Origin: Gossypium raimondii | Lineage: Eukaryota > Streptophyta > Magnoliopsida > Malvales > Malvaceae | NCBI RefSeq assembly: GCF_025698545.1 | Contig: NC_068571.1 | Location: 49,385,733 to 49,449,732 of the forward strand | DNA: 64,000 bases | Direction of reading: 5' to 3' | Shown: in pieces, positions 48,711 to 59,669 of the stretch | Position numbering within the stretch: position 1 is the first letter of the stretch | Layout of the letters: every line of letters starts with the position of its first letter | Position numbers and translations under genes: made by a program | Notes under the pieces: model-generated | Databases searched by the model: none | Seen by the model: the letters and a program-made list of their open reading frames with translations, nothing else | Told to the model about the DNA's origin: nothing

Positions 48711-49575
48711 TTAGTAAGAGTTTATTCTTTCTAACTAAATTATTTATGTATTTTTTATTGAATGTCTAATTTATTTATGTATCTTTTAAAAATTCTTACC
48801 AGAGGTGAATTCAGTTGTTTTGGCTCTCTAGAAAATTCTAAAAATTTAAATTAGTAAAGGTAAAATTGCACTTTGCTACCCTAAAATTATGAAAATTTCA
48901 TTTAATCCTTTAAAAATTATATAGATATAGACTATTAAAAATTAAATTTTCATTTCAGCTTTGGGCTTAGAGTCCGAATGGCTTTAGGGCCCGGAGGGAG
49001 TTTTGAGAAATTCTTGAATAGATTAGTATAATATTATTTAGTTAAATAGATTTACTCAATAAAAAATTATTATCTTTATAAATAAAAATTTTAGTTTTAT
49101 TAAAATATTTATATTAAATGAATTTATATAACAAAAATAAAAAATAAAGTTTTATATTAAATTACATTATACTATTATGTTTCTATCAATCAAAAGTAAA
49201 AGGAAAAATAATTTTAGGGATCAAATTTTAATTATTTATGCTAAAAATTCTATCAAACGCAGATGTGTTATGAAAATTATGCATTTAGAACACAAAAATA
49301 ATAAAGTATGCATAGTACTATAAATATTATATTAAAATAAAGTTTTGATTTAATGGTAAAATTAGTGTATTAATAATGTAAATAATATGGGTTCATATTC
49401 CATCATGCTCAAAATTTTTATTTATTTTAAAAATAAAAAAATTAAGCTACTATAAAATAATATAACTTATTTTAATTATGGAAGAAAATTTTGATAATTT
49501 CTTTAATCGAGTTGGTGTCCAAATTCTTGTAATAACAATTCAATCAATGATATAGGTAATAAATAATTTTATGTT
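48711..49575. other. AT-rich intergenic DNA with second dispersed-repeat copy
   Basis: About 48790-48980 is the inverted relative of the repeat at 42380-42600. The rest is AT-rich with no gene. Confidence 0.45.
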
Positions 49576-50064
49576 TCATATATAAAATTTTATAAATAAT
49601 ACAACTTTTTTGGTGATAACAAGAGGGACATACCCGAAGCAAAACATCAAGGAACAAATGTAGGAAAGGCAACAGGCAACACCGGCCGTGTCAGCAATTA
49701 ACAGGTTAACAACGCCCGGCGGAGGCTCATTATACACAATCAAACCCCTATCTAACGACAAACTTTCCTTACCAAGCCAGTCTGCAACGAAAATTTCCCC
49801 CCTTGGTGCATATTTCAACCGCCATGACCCATCCCTGTTGAGCAACTCTCGTATAGTTTCAATAATACAGAAAAACGGAAGACAGTCACCAGCTCCCTGG
49901 GGAATCATTCGCACCGTTGTCTCCGAGTCCGACTCAATCATCACAGCCTTAATGCCAATACTCCACACTACAGAACAGCCATAGAAAATACCCCAAAACT
50001 CAGCAAAGGCAATATTACAGTTCCCCAAATTAAACCTAACCACCCAGGCGCCAAGACTGTACAT
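49576..50064 (-). pseudogene. LINE retrotransposon 3' end, RNase H-like domain
   Basis: The translated stretch has the pattern of the plant RNase H-like (RVT_3) domain at the end of LINE polyproteins: GNCNIAFAEFWGI, then VMIESDSETTVRMI, then APRGEIFVADWLGKES, then EPPPGVVNLL. In intact copies acidic residues lie in the first and second of these motifs and near VADW; AE, ESD and ADW are all here. Reverse transcriptase and endonuclease domains are not found upstream, so it is a 5'-truncated insertion, as is usual for LINEs. The final 40 residues to the stop at 49576 are probably untranslated in origin. Confidence 0.8.
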
Positions 50065-53000
50065 GTTATATATTATATGTGAGCTATTATAGTAAATTTA
50101 TTGGTTATTAAGAAAAAAATTGAAATATTCTTTTTATAGTTTATACAATGATTTAATAATGAATATTTTTTTATTTGCACTATATTTGAATGATGAAAAT
50201 AATTTATATACATTAATTATGTGATCTAGTTATTATTTTGAATCATGTTGCTTTGTATTAATTATATAAATTAAAATCATATTTTCTTTTGGTATTCTTC
50301 ATGTTAATATTTAGGGTTCGTAATTATCCTCTTAATAATGTGGTCTCAAAGATTTAAACTTGCGCCTTACCATTATACTCGATACTTGGTAGTTAAAATT
50401 AAAGTTATAAATATGGTAAAAATGTTTTAATTATGATTTGAAAAATTCTTATTATTATAATATTTAAATTGTTAAATAAATTAATATATTTTAATTAGGT
50501 TTAAAAATTCAAATAAGGAATATTTATTTATACTGAATATGGTAATTAAAATATATTTTTAAAATTAATGAAAAATTATATAAAAGCGAGTTGAGCACTA
50601 ACTTGTTCACATATTTGCAATTGAAAGGATAAAGATAATGAAAAAGATATAATACATTCAATTATATAATTTTTGTCTAATTTAAAAGTTAAAAGGAATC
50701 ATAAACAAAGATAGTAACAGCATAAAAAAAATTAAGGGGACGGAATATATATATATTTCTCTTGGAACTCAATTCATGTACAGACACTGGTCACAAGATC
50801 CAACCGTTGAATGCAAATTAGATGGAGATGAGTTATGGAGATGTCGGTTTCCTTGCAGAAAGAAGCAAATATTGGGTTACAATGAGTCAATGTTTGGGTG
50901 TCTTGGCTTAGGTAACCCAGGCGGTAGTTTGTCGTCCTCCCATGTTGAGCTTATCTTCTCTGACGCTGATGTTTATATGGAGTGGGGTACGTAGTTTTTG
51001 ATTGGTGGCTCTTGATTTCCAATTTACCTCATCAGATTCAGAGGCAATAGCAAAAACAAAAATAATGGGTCCCTATGCCATTATGGAGGCATGATTTCTT
51101 CACTGCTACTGCCCACCCTTTCATATGCTATGAAATGTTCAATCTGGAGATGGTACACCTTCCAATTACAATCTTGATCTTAATCAGAACACCAGTTTTG
51201 GAAAATAATATAACAAAGGGGAGGATTTTGGTGGAAAAAACAAAAAAGAAACAGGAAAAGAGTTAGAGCTCGCAAAACGTGGTTGATTATAAACAGGGTG
51301 TACTGTATTATTTATGACAACCTGTCGTATGTGTGCAGATAAGATGCAGACACAAAACAACACCTACCATCTCTCTAGTATTGATTGGATGATAGATTTA
51401 ACCCTAAACAACACTACATTACATAATGCATACTTTGAGTAGTTAATAATTTGTTAATCAGAAATAAATATAAAAAACCCTTAATATTATATGCAAATGC
51501 AAAAATAAAAAGATATTTTAAGTATTGTTTGTGTATGTCTAGTCTAGGATATCCCATATAATAAATAATTATCATATAAATATTTAGTTATAGAATTTAT
51601 TAAAATTACTAAAAGATTTAAATTGATTATTTATATTTATTCAAAACTATATTTTCTAATTTATTAAAAATAATTATAAACTTTGAACCATACTTACATA
51701 AAATATATCTGCATTTTTAATACAATGATGTTTCATAACCCTCCTCGAAAAACACAAAGACAGCTACTATCATATAGGCATTGTAAAAATAAGAAAACTG
51801 ATGAAATTTCCGTCAGTGACACAGTAGAGAAGAAAAAGAGCAGAAATTTATTTCAACTTGTCATGTAATATATATCTCATATAAAATTCTTTGAAATAGA
51901 AGATGTTTATATAATAAAAGATTACCACTACAGGCAACAGCCATTAAAGATTACAGTAAAGGGTAAGCAGTAAGTTGCTGAAAAAGAAAAAGTAAAAAGA
52001 AGGAAAGAAAGTAAACCTTTTTCAGGGCTATGAAATGGAATGGAGAGAGTGCTACCCGCGGCTAACAAAGTCCGCAGAGAGTTGCAGTCTGTTGCAGAGT
52101 CCTTGCCCATTAAATGGATTGGCTTTCCCTTTTTTCTCCCTTCACATGTTGGATAGTGGATACATGAGATTATTATTGTTTTATTAGTACTTAAAGTAAA
52201 AAACCAGCACAGTTGTCAAGATGCCATTTACGTTTTGTTGAAGTGGAGGCCAAAGATATTCTGTTCCTGAATTCTGTTTCCATTTTCCCTCGTGTTTTCC
52301 TACTTTCAAACTTTTATTCGGTTCCTTTCCGTTAATGTATTTAATTATATTGTCACTGTTGAAGGATACAAGTTTAAGTGTATTGAAGTACATTATTCTC
52401 TTATTTATAAATTGGTGAAGAATTATGAGTAGTTTTAGGCATTGTTTCAAAAGAAAAAGTTGAATTACATTTTTTTTTGTCTTTTTTATTTTAAAAAATA
52501 AGTAAATTAGTCTATTAAAATTTTTATTTATTTTTACTTTAAGTGACAAGGCGGTTGGTGAATCAAATACGCAACCAAGTGGAATTTTTTCATGTAAATA
52601 AACATTTAAAGATAAAAAATCTTAACAAACAAATAAAATATTTAGTAATTATTTGAAAAACCACATACAAGATGAACCTGGACAACCGCTTGTCTAGATT
52701 TATATTGGATGCAAATTTTCAAATGTTCAAATTCATCCTAGACATCGTTTTTCAAATAATTATAAAAATATAAAAAAATATTTAAATTTTATTGAAAATT
52801 AATAATTATTATTTTAAAATCACAATAAATATTCAAATTGCAAATTAGTAATCATCATCAAGTTAAAATTATTTAAATATTTAATAATTATTATGATGAG
52901 TTACTACAGTAGTTGTTGACACAAGTATTCAACAAGGAAGAGAAAGAAGTGGAGATGGGAGACTCAGTTCACCTATGAAAGGCGGAGACCGAAGTTCAAT

Positions 53001-53707
53001 TGGTAAGAGAGAAGGATAAGGATACACAATTGATACTTAGGTTTTCTTGGGGAAGAAGGGGATCATTTGTCATTTGTGCTCTAGGTATATATAAGGGGTC
53101 ACTCCTTGTCTTGCAGTTTCATGTACCCGATAGTATGATGGGTAGGCATGATCTATGGCCGACTAGGTGGTAGGGTCATTACAGGTCAGTTGCCGCTATA
53201 TGACATACTGTGTGTTCTTGCTCTGACACTCTCCTCCCTAATGTTGTACGAGGTTGTTGCGTCTCAATGGTCCCTATAAAGGGTACAAATCAAGTAGTCC
53301 CTGGGAGGGGTTGTGTAGCAGAGTGTTTCTAGGCTAGTCCATATAAGATATGCAGAGGATTCCCTACGGGTTGTCCTGAACGAGGGGTTGTTGTGGATAG
53401 TTCTCAGCTCGAAGTTGTGTACAAATCATTCTCAGTGGAGGGTCATCTGAGAGTTGTTCCACATTTGGTCACGTGTCTAGCTCTTTTAGGGGTATAACAA
53501 AATTGTAATGGCACAATTACATGATTTATATATTTTTTAAAAACATATTAATTATTATAAAAAAATTGTTAGTATGATAAAAAAAAATTTTTAAATGGGT
53601 AACAAAAATTCAAATCAAATAATCATATGTAATATATTAGTCTAAGAAAGTAGCCAATAATACGACTACTAGTAAAAATAATAAGAAAATAAACATCATG
53701 TACATCT
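50065..53707. other. Intergenic DNA, no recognised gene
   Basis: Short open frames at 50776-50994 (plus) and 51928-52110 (minus) have slightly better base composition than their surroundings but no motif I recognise. The segment 52900-53500 is richer in G+C, with TATATATAAGG at about 53090, and may be an old LTR or promoter fragment. Everything else is AT-rich. Confidence 0.4.
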
Positions 53708-54185
53708 TTATCGAATTGCTCTAGTATTGCAAATTTGTTGGGTTGTTCCCACTTTAACATTTATCATATACTCATTATCATCAATTGTTGGTTCTTGACA
53801 GAGTTCTTCATCATCTAAATCTGAATCTGTATCATCAAGATTATCAAGATCTCCTTCTTCCATATATTCTCCAATGTATGGATCATCCTAATTCCACCTA
53901 CGAATGAAGTTATGAAGAATGCAAAATGCTAGTATGAACCAACCTTGTTTTTTATGCTATATTGAGGTGATGTTGTTAATATGAGAGATCTTTTTTTAGA
54001 ACAACAAATGTCCTCTCAACCACATTTCGAAGCTTTGGATGTCTCAAATTAAAGAGTTCACAAGCCATCTTTAGTGCTTGTATTTGGCTTCATTCTCTCA
54101 AATGGTATCGTATCTCACGATATGGTGCAAGAAATTTTTTTGTATTTGAATAATTAGCATCTACCAAATGATATTTGGGTTCACG
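53708..54185 (-). pseudogene. PIF/Harbinger transposase (HARBI1-like nuclease), decayed 3' part
   Basis: Reads PKYHLVDANYSNTKKFLAPY, then REIRYHLRE followed by a stop, then ELFNLRHPKLRNVVERTFVV; these are the hallmark C-terminal blocks of the DDE nuclease encoded by PIF/Harbinger elements. A second stop follows, then NFIRRWN and a third stop, and the acidic tail (EYMEEGDLDNLDDTDSDLDD) runs to a terminal stop at 53708. The N-terminal part with the first catalytic aspartates is missing. It is a dead fragment. Confidence 0.82.
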
Positions 54186-54590
54186 GTGAAAATACTCTAT
54201 AGTTTTGATGATAAAAACTCGTATAAACTTAAATTACGAAAAACCTTATGCTTTGTTATAACCCTTTTATAATAAGTAAATTAGGTTAAAATAATATTAA
54301 ATTTATAATATATAACCTTTTTAATAAAGTGTGAAATAACTTTAATAACACTTCTTAGAAATAATATATTTTTTACCAAAATTTTGGAAATTTATTTTTA
54401 TAAATAAGTTATTGAAAAATTATAACAATATTTTATAAATAAGTATATTATTTTATAATATATAGCATTGACACACAAATATGTTACATCTATACTTTTT
54501 GCCATAACCTTTTATAAATAAGAATATTATAACATATAATTTTTTATAATATACTTTTTATCATAATTTTAGAAATTTTATAGGATTTAA
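54186..54590. other. AT-rich stretch upstream of LTR-like copy A
   Basis: Over 80% A+T by eye with TTTTATAAATAAG-like words recurring. No coding signal. Confidence 0.4.
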
Positions 54591-57157
54591 TGTAATACCC
54601 GAAAATTTCTACAAGAAGAAAGTAAGATAGTATCCTTGATATAGTAAAATAAGGAAATAAAGTGACAAAAGGAAATTTTGAGTTATGTCAACATTGTGAA
54701 GTATATTATGACATATTAATTCAAGAAAGGATTAAATCAAAAAGTGAGAAAAATTTTGTTGCTCAAGAGTAAATACTCAAAATTTGAGGGGTTAAAGTGT
54801 AAATATGAAAAGTTGAAGGACCAATAATGAAAATATTTTAAGGGTGGAAATGGATGAATTAGGACCAAATTGAATAGGTGAAGAATTATGAGGGACTAAA
54901 TAGTAATTTTACCAAATTAAGTGATGACTCAAGGATGGAATTTTAAAAGATCATGAAGGGCAAAATGGTCAATTAGAAAGAGAGAGAATTCTAGAAGGAA
55001 ATGATGATATTAGAGATATTTTGATAATATTTTATGATTATTTAATTAGATAAATATTATTTTAATAATATTTAATGATATTTTATTATTATATTTAGTA
55101 TATAAGCAAAGAAAGATGAAGAATTCTCTTCATCTTTCCATGCTACAACGTGAGAAGAAGAGAAAGAAAAGAAATTTTTTTTCTTTACAATTTGGTCATT
55201 TACTTTGAAATCTCACTTTTTCTCTCAAATTCTTTGGAAATTGTCACAACCACCCAAAAGAAGAAGTGAAGTAGAGACATTAGAGAGTTAAAATATCATC
55301 TTGGAAGAGAGAAATTGGAAGTGAAAGTGGAGAAAATGGTAGAAAAAGTGAGGAAATTAAAGAGACAAGGTAAGTACTTCAAGAAATTTACTTTATTTAA
55401 TTTTAATCAAGTATAGAGTATGCTTAATTAGTTGAATTAATTGTGAATGTGCTAATATTATGTATGAAAATTAAAATGGTATATTGAAGTCATAGAAAAG
55501 AGAATAAGTTGTAAAGTAAACAAAATAGGTTATGTGAATTTGAATGTTTAAAAGAGAATACAAATGAAGTGTGGTGATATAAAAAGTGAATGTGTGGGAA
55601 AATTTCAAATTACATCAATTTTTTTATAATAAGAACTAAATTGTAAAGTGTACAAAAGTTTAAGTGTGAAATAGAGTGTTGTGTTAGGAAGTTTAAATGG
55701 AATGTTAAGTGTTAGTGAATTAGTTACAAAATGAAGTTAAAGATTGAAATCAATAGGACAAGGTAAGAACATCAAGATTTCAATATATTTTTGAGTTTGA
55801 TATTATTGAAAAAGTATGAAATTGATGTTAAAGTAGAGTTTTATTATATAAGGTTCTATGTTCTTGATATGTTAGTGAAGGGAAATAAGAGGAAGTGATG
55901 GGAAATATTGTAGAGAAAGGAAAGGAGGGTGTTCTAAATTTGGTTATCAACATTTTACACTAAAACAGTTTTGGACAGCAGTAGTAGTCTGACTTTGAAA
56001 ATTCACCAAAAATCGTAGAAATTGAATTAGAGGTTGAATAGAATATTTAATTAAATTTTATTGAGTCTAGTTTTCCATAGAAGAAACGGTGTAAGCAATG
56101 GAATTGTAAATTATGAGATATAATAAATTTTGTGAGACAATGTCAGAATGATTTCGGGTTCCCCTGTTCTGACTTTGTAAAATCATCAAAAAAATGCAAA
56201 AAATAAATAAATAGGGGTTTAAATTTATATGTTTAAATTCTTAATGAGTCTATTTTTAATAGAAACAAACGGAAACATCATTCAAACCCTGTACAAAGAG
56301 ATAATTAATTTTTAGTAAGCAAAGGTCGAAGCTGTCAAACAGCATAACAGGGATAAATTTGAGGATTTTACTGTACTTATTGGCTAAACTATAAATTTTG
56401 AAATTTTTATGGTGGAAAGATATTTGAGTTTAGTTTCAAAAACATCAAGCAAATCTTAATTTATAATTTTTTAGCTCAAGATATAAATAATTTATTGACT
56501 ATAACTCAAGTGGACAACTTTGATATGAACATAAGTAAATAGTAGAATTATAGATAATATTACATATAAGCATGATATATACATTAAGGATGTGGAATGG
56601 AGAGGAGGAGGAAAGAAATATATGAATATTCAACTAGCATGAGTTTTCATTAAAATGGTTAATTTGAATGATTCGGGCTCAAGGACTAAATTGAATAAAA
56701 TCAAAATTTTAGGGTAATTTTGTAAAAATGTCAAAATGACCAAATTGTATGAAATGAATTATTTTATTATCTAACTTAATAAATTTAATGAAATTATTTA
56801 ATTTAGATCGAGATTGGGAGGAAAATAGAGGAAAATAGAAAATTACAAAAATGCCCCTGAATCTTGGTATTTCTGCAATTTAGCCTGGTAAGTTCGTATG
56901 AACTATATTTTGTATAATTTTGATTAAAGTGAATGTTATTTGGTGATGGATATTATGTATATATGTGTTCTATTGTTGGAATTGAATTTTGATTAGTGAA
57001 TGAAAAAAGTGAATTTGACATTGGAAGTAAATTTTGAAATGAAAGTGAATTTGAATTGAGAATTAGAAACCCTATTAACTAGTCGGGCTGAGTCGAATAT
57101 AGTTGGTATGCCATAGGATTGGAAGAGTTCAGGGATAATTCGACCTCGAGTTGATGA

Positions 57158-57286
57158 GACACTGGGTGTCACTATTTTACTTCGTATAGATTCGATGAGA
57201 TATTGGGTATCACTTTACTTCGGCTAGGCCGATGAGACACTGGGTGTCAACATTGCTTCGAACTATCAAATGAGGCACTGAGTGCC
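57158..57286 (-). repeat. Four 13-base hairpins with changing stems, copy A
   Basis: The four units are GACACTGGGTGTC (57158-57170), GATATTGGGTATC (57199-57211), GACACTGGGTGTC (57236-57248) and GGCACTGAGTGCC (57274-57286). Each is a 5-bp stem with a three-base loop, spaced about 38-41 bases and often preceded by GATGA. The stem pairs stay complementary (one T-G pair in the second) though bases differ. Confidence 0.85.
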
Positions 57287-57540
57287 AATCTGATGTGTTT
57301 GGTTGGATCCGTGAATCTGCCAAAGTCGGAGTCTGTTAATAAGGGTAATTAATTGAAAAGTTAGATCGAACGAAATGAATCAGTTGAGCCATTAAAAAGA
57401 AACGTGATTGAGGAATATAATTTGAAAGTGTGAATTGAATTATTATTATAAATATATATTATCGAATTTAATACTCAGTTTGGATTAACGCGGGATTGAG
57501 TACAATCGTTCTGTGGCAAAGGATGAATAGACGGATAAGA

Positions 57541-57727
57541 CCATAACTGGGTTATGGCATTATGAACGTAAGACCATGGTTGGTCGACCATGACCGTGTT
57601 TACATGTAAGACCATAGCTGAGCTATGGCATTCTGATGATAAGACCATAATTGGGTTATGACATTACAAATGTAAGACCATGGCAGGGCCATGGCAATGC
57701 ATGTGTAAGACCATAATTGGACTATGG
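57541..57727 (-). repeat. Six 17-base hairpins with covarying stems, copy A
   Basis: Units follow CCAT-NNN-loop-N'N'N'-ATGG: CCATAACTGGGTTATGG (57541), CCATAGCTGAGCTATGG (57612), CCATGGCAGGGCCATGG (57678) are perfect 7-bp stems. Those at 57574, 57645 and 57711 are near-perfect. Units are 33-38 bases apart and start with GTAAGA or ATAAGA. Confidence 0.88.
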
Positions 57728-59669
57728 AACAAAAAGAACGATGTACTCATATTCGTAAGCTGTTCTTCGATTCAGTAAGAAATGGTAAGAGACTTATGTA
57801 ATTGAATTAAAAGATTTATAGATTATTATTAATATTGGTCTGAAGGAAGTGTGTTTATTGATTATATTGTATTTGACAAGGAAATTATGTATGTTGAGAC
57901 GAGTAATAAACTCAAGTGTGACATGTTGAGAAAATAAGTTTATCAATGTTGAATTTATATGTAAAATGTGCAAGTACGCTAACCAGTGTTGTTGCTTGAT
58001 GTTTAGGCAAGTGCCAAGCTATTGGTTGATTGGTAATATGATTATTTATATAATGTATTGAATTGGTAAGTATTTAAGTGAAAATATGCTAGTGCTCATG
58101 AAAAAGTGGTAAGGTTTAAATTATGCAATTTCTTATGAAATGATTTATCATGTGAATCAATTCGAAAAAGGCTTTGGTTAAATGCTCTAGCTTGTGACCA
58201 TGGTTGAATGATATGTTTAGGACTTGTGTGTCATGCATATGGAATAAGCATGGAAAGTAATGAAATGCAAATGAAAATAAAGAAATTCGGAAGAATGTAA
58301 AGTTGTTTAAAATCCTATTATGCTAGGGATAATATGTACAAGTGATGATGTGGATCTATTTACCTTGTGAGTTGATGAATATAGCCACATGAGGATTATG
58401 GTATCAATATTAAATTATTCTTGATATTTATAAATTTCATAGTTGAAATGAATGGACCTGATTAAAGTTTATACGAGCTTATTAAGCATTTATTGTGTGA
58501 CACCCATAACCCGTATCCGTCGCCGAATTAGGGTTATGAGGCATTACCGGACCTAACAGGATAAAACATAATCACGGAACACTCTTAATCACTTAATCAT
58601 GAAGTTACTTTTATGACTTTGACAACATAACTAATCACAAATAGATTCAATTACAAATCAACACTAATAAAATTTATCATTTATTCCATACTTAATAGTC
58701 AACTTCACTGACATATACTAAACCATCAAAACAATTAACGATGCAAGTATTACCATCACAATCGAATTCTAATACTCAAGGCATATTAGGACTTAGATAC
58801 CTTTCATATCAATTTACAATTTAACTTATTACCAAATTCATATATAGATGTGCAATTCATTTGAGTCAAATAAATAAATAAAAGCAAAACATCCACATAT
58901 AATACATTATGTCAAATAAATATATTTATTCACAAAATCCAATAACTTATCAATTAACAACCATACCATCACATATTCATGCTATTATATCAAATAATTT
59001 GCCATGACATTTAAATTTCTCAAATATATGAGTCAAAACCGAATGCATGTATTATTAAAACGATAGATATGTCATGCTTAAATAGCCAACAAATTTCATG
59101 TAATTTATACACATTTAATCATAATCATTTAACATATTCAAACCTAATATTCATCCAATTCACGTATATATATTTATAACATTATTTAACCATTTAAATA
59201 CATATCATGTTCGAAAATATAATTTCTTTACACTTAGACTTATAACAACATATAAGGCCGAACATGCATAGGTGATTACTCATCCATTAACTTATCTATT
59301 AACTAGTCACTTTACTCATATTTTCTTTTAAGCCCTAGCTTAATACAAACATTCCTTAGTAGAGCATATTAACCATATCACATCCATGATACAGCTTAAT
59401 CGGAATCTTACACAAACATGTCTATAGCAACTATAATTCACAAATTAGTTCCTCAAAGCCAAAATGATATAATCCGAACCTAAACCTAATAATCTAATCC
59501 ATAAACAAACCTATACACTTTCAAATGTATGATAAATCTCATAACTACATACAACAAGTCTCAACCATAAATATCACTCACATATATGAACCATACAAGT
59601 TGCATCATCAACTATGAAATAATATTCAATTCATGAACCTATTTCTAAGCCAAATAAGCTTAACCACAG

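Larger units (their letters stand above)
54591..58495 (-). mobile_element. LTR-like family, copy A, interrupted on the right
   Basis: Begins TGTAATACCCGAAAATTTC. It is similar over long stretches to copy 2: 54591 onwards matches 59841 onwards (TAAAGTGACAAAA, TTATGACATATTAATT), and 55950-56540 matches 60820-61400 (AAAACAGTTTTGGACAGCAG). Related words appear inverted in the element at 44642. The expected terminal GGGGTGTTACA is absent because another family member begins at 58496. Segment order near the right end differs from copy 2, so it may be mosaic. No coding. Confidence 0.65.

Noticed and set aside
50776-50994. 72-codon plus-strand frame as a gene
   Set aside because: No recognisable motif, no sign of splicing partners, and similar frames are expected by chance in this much sequence.
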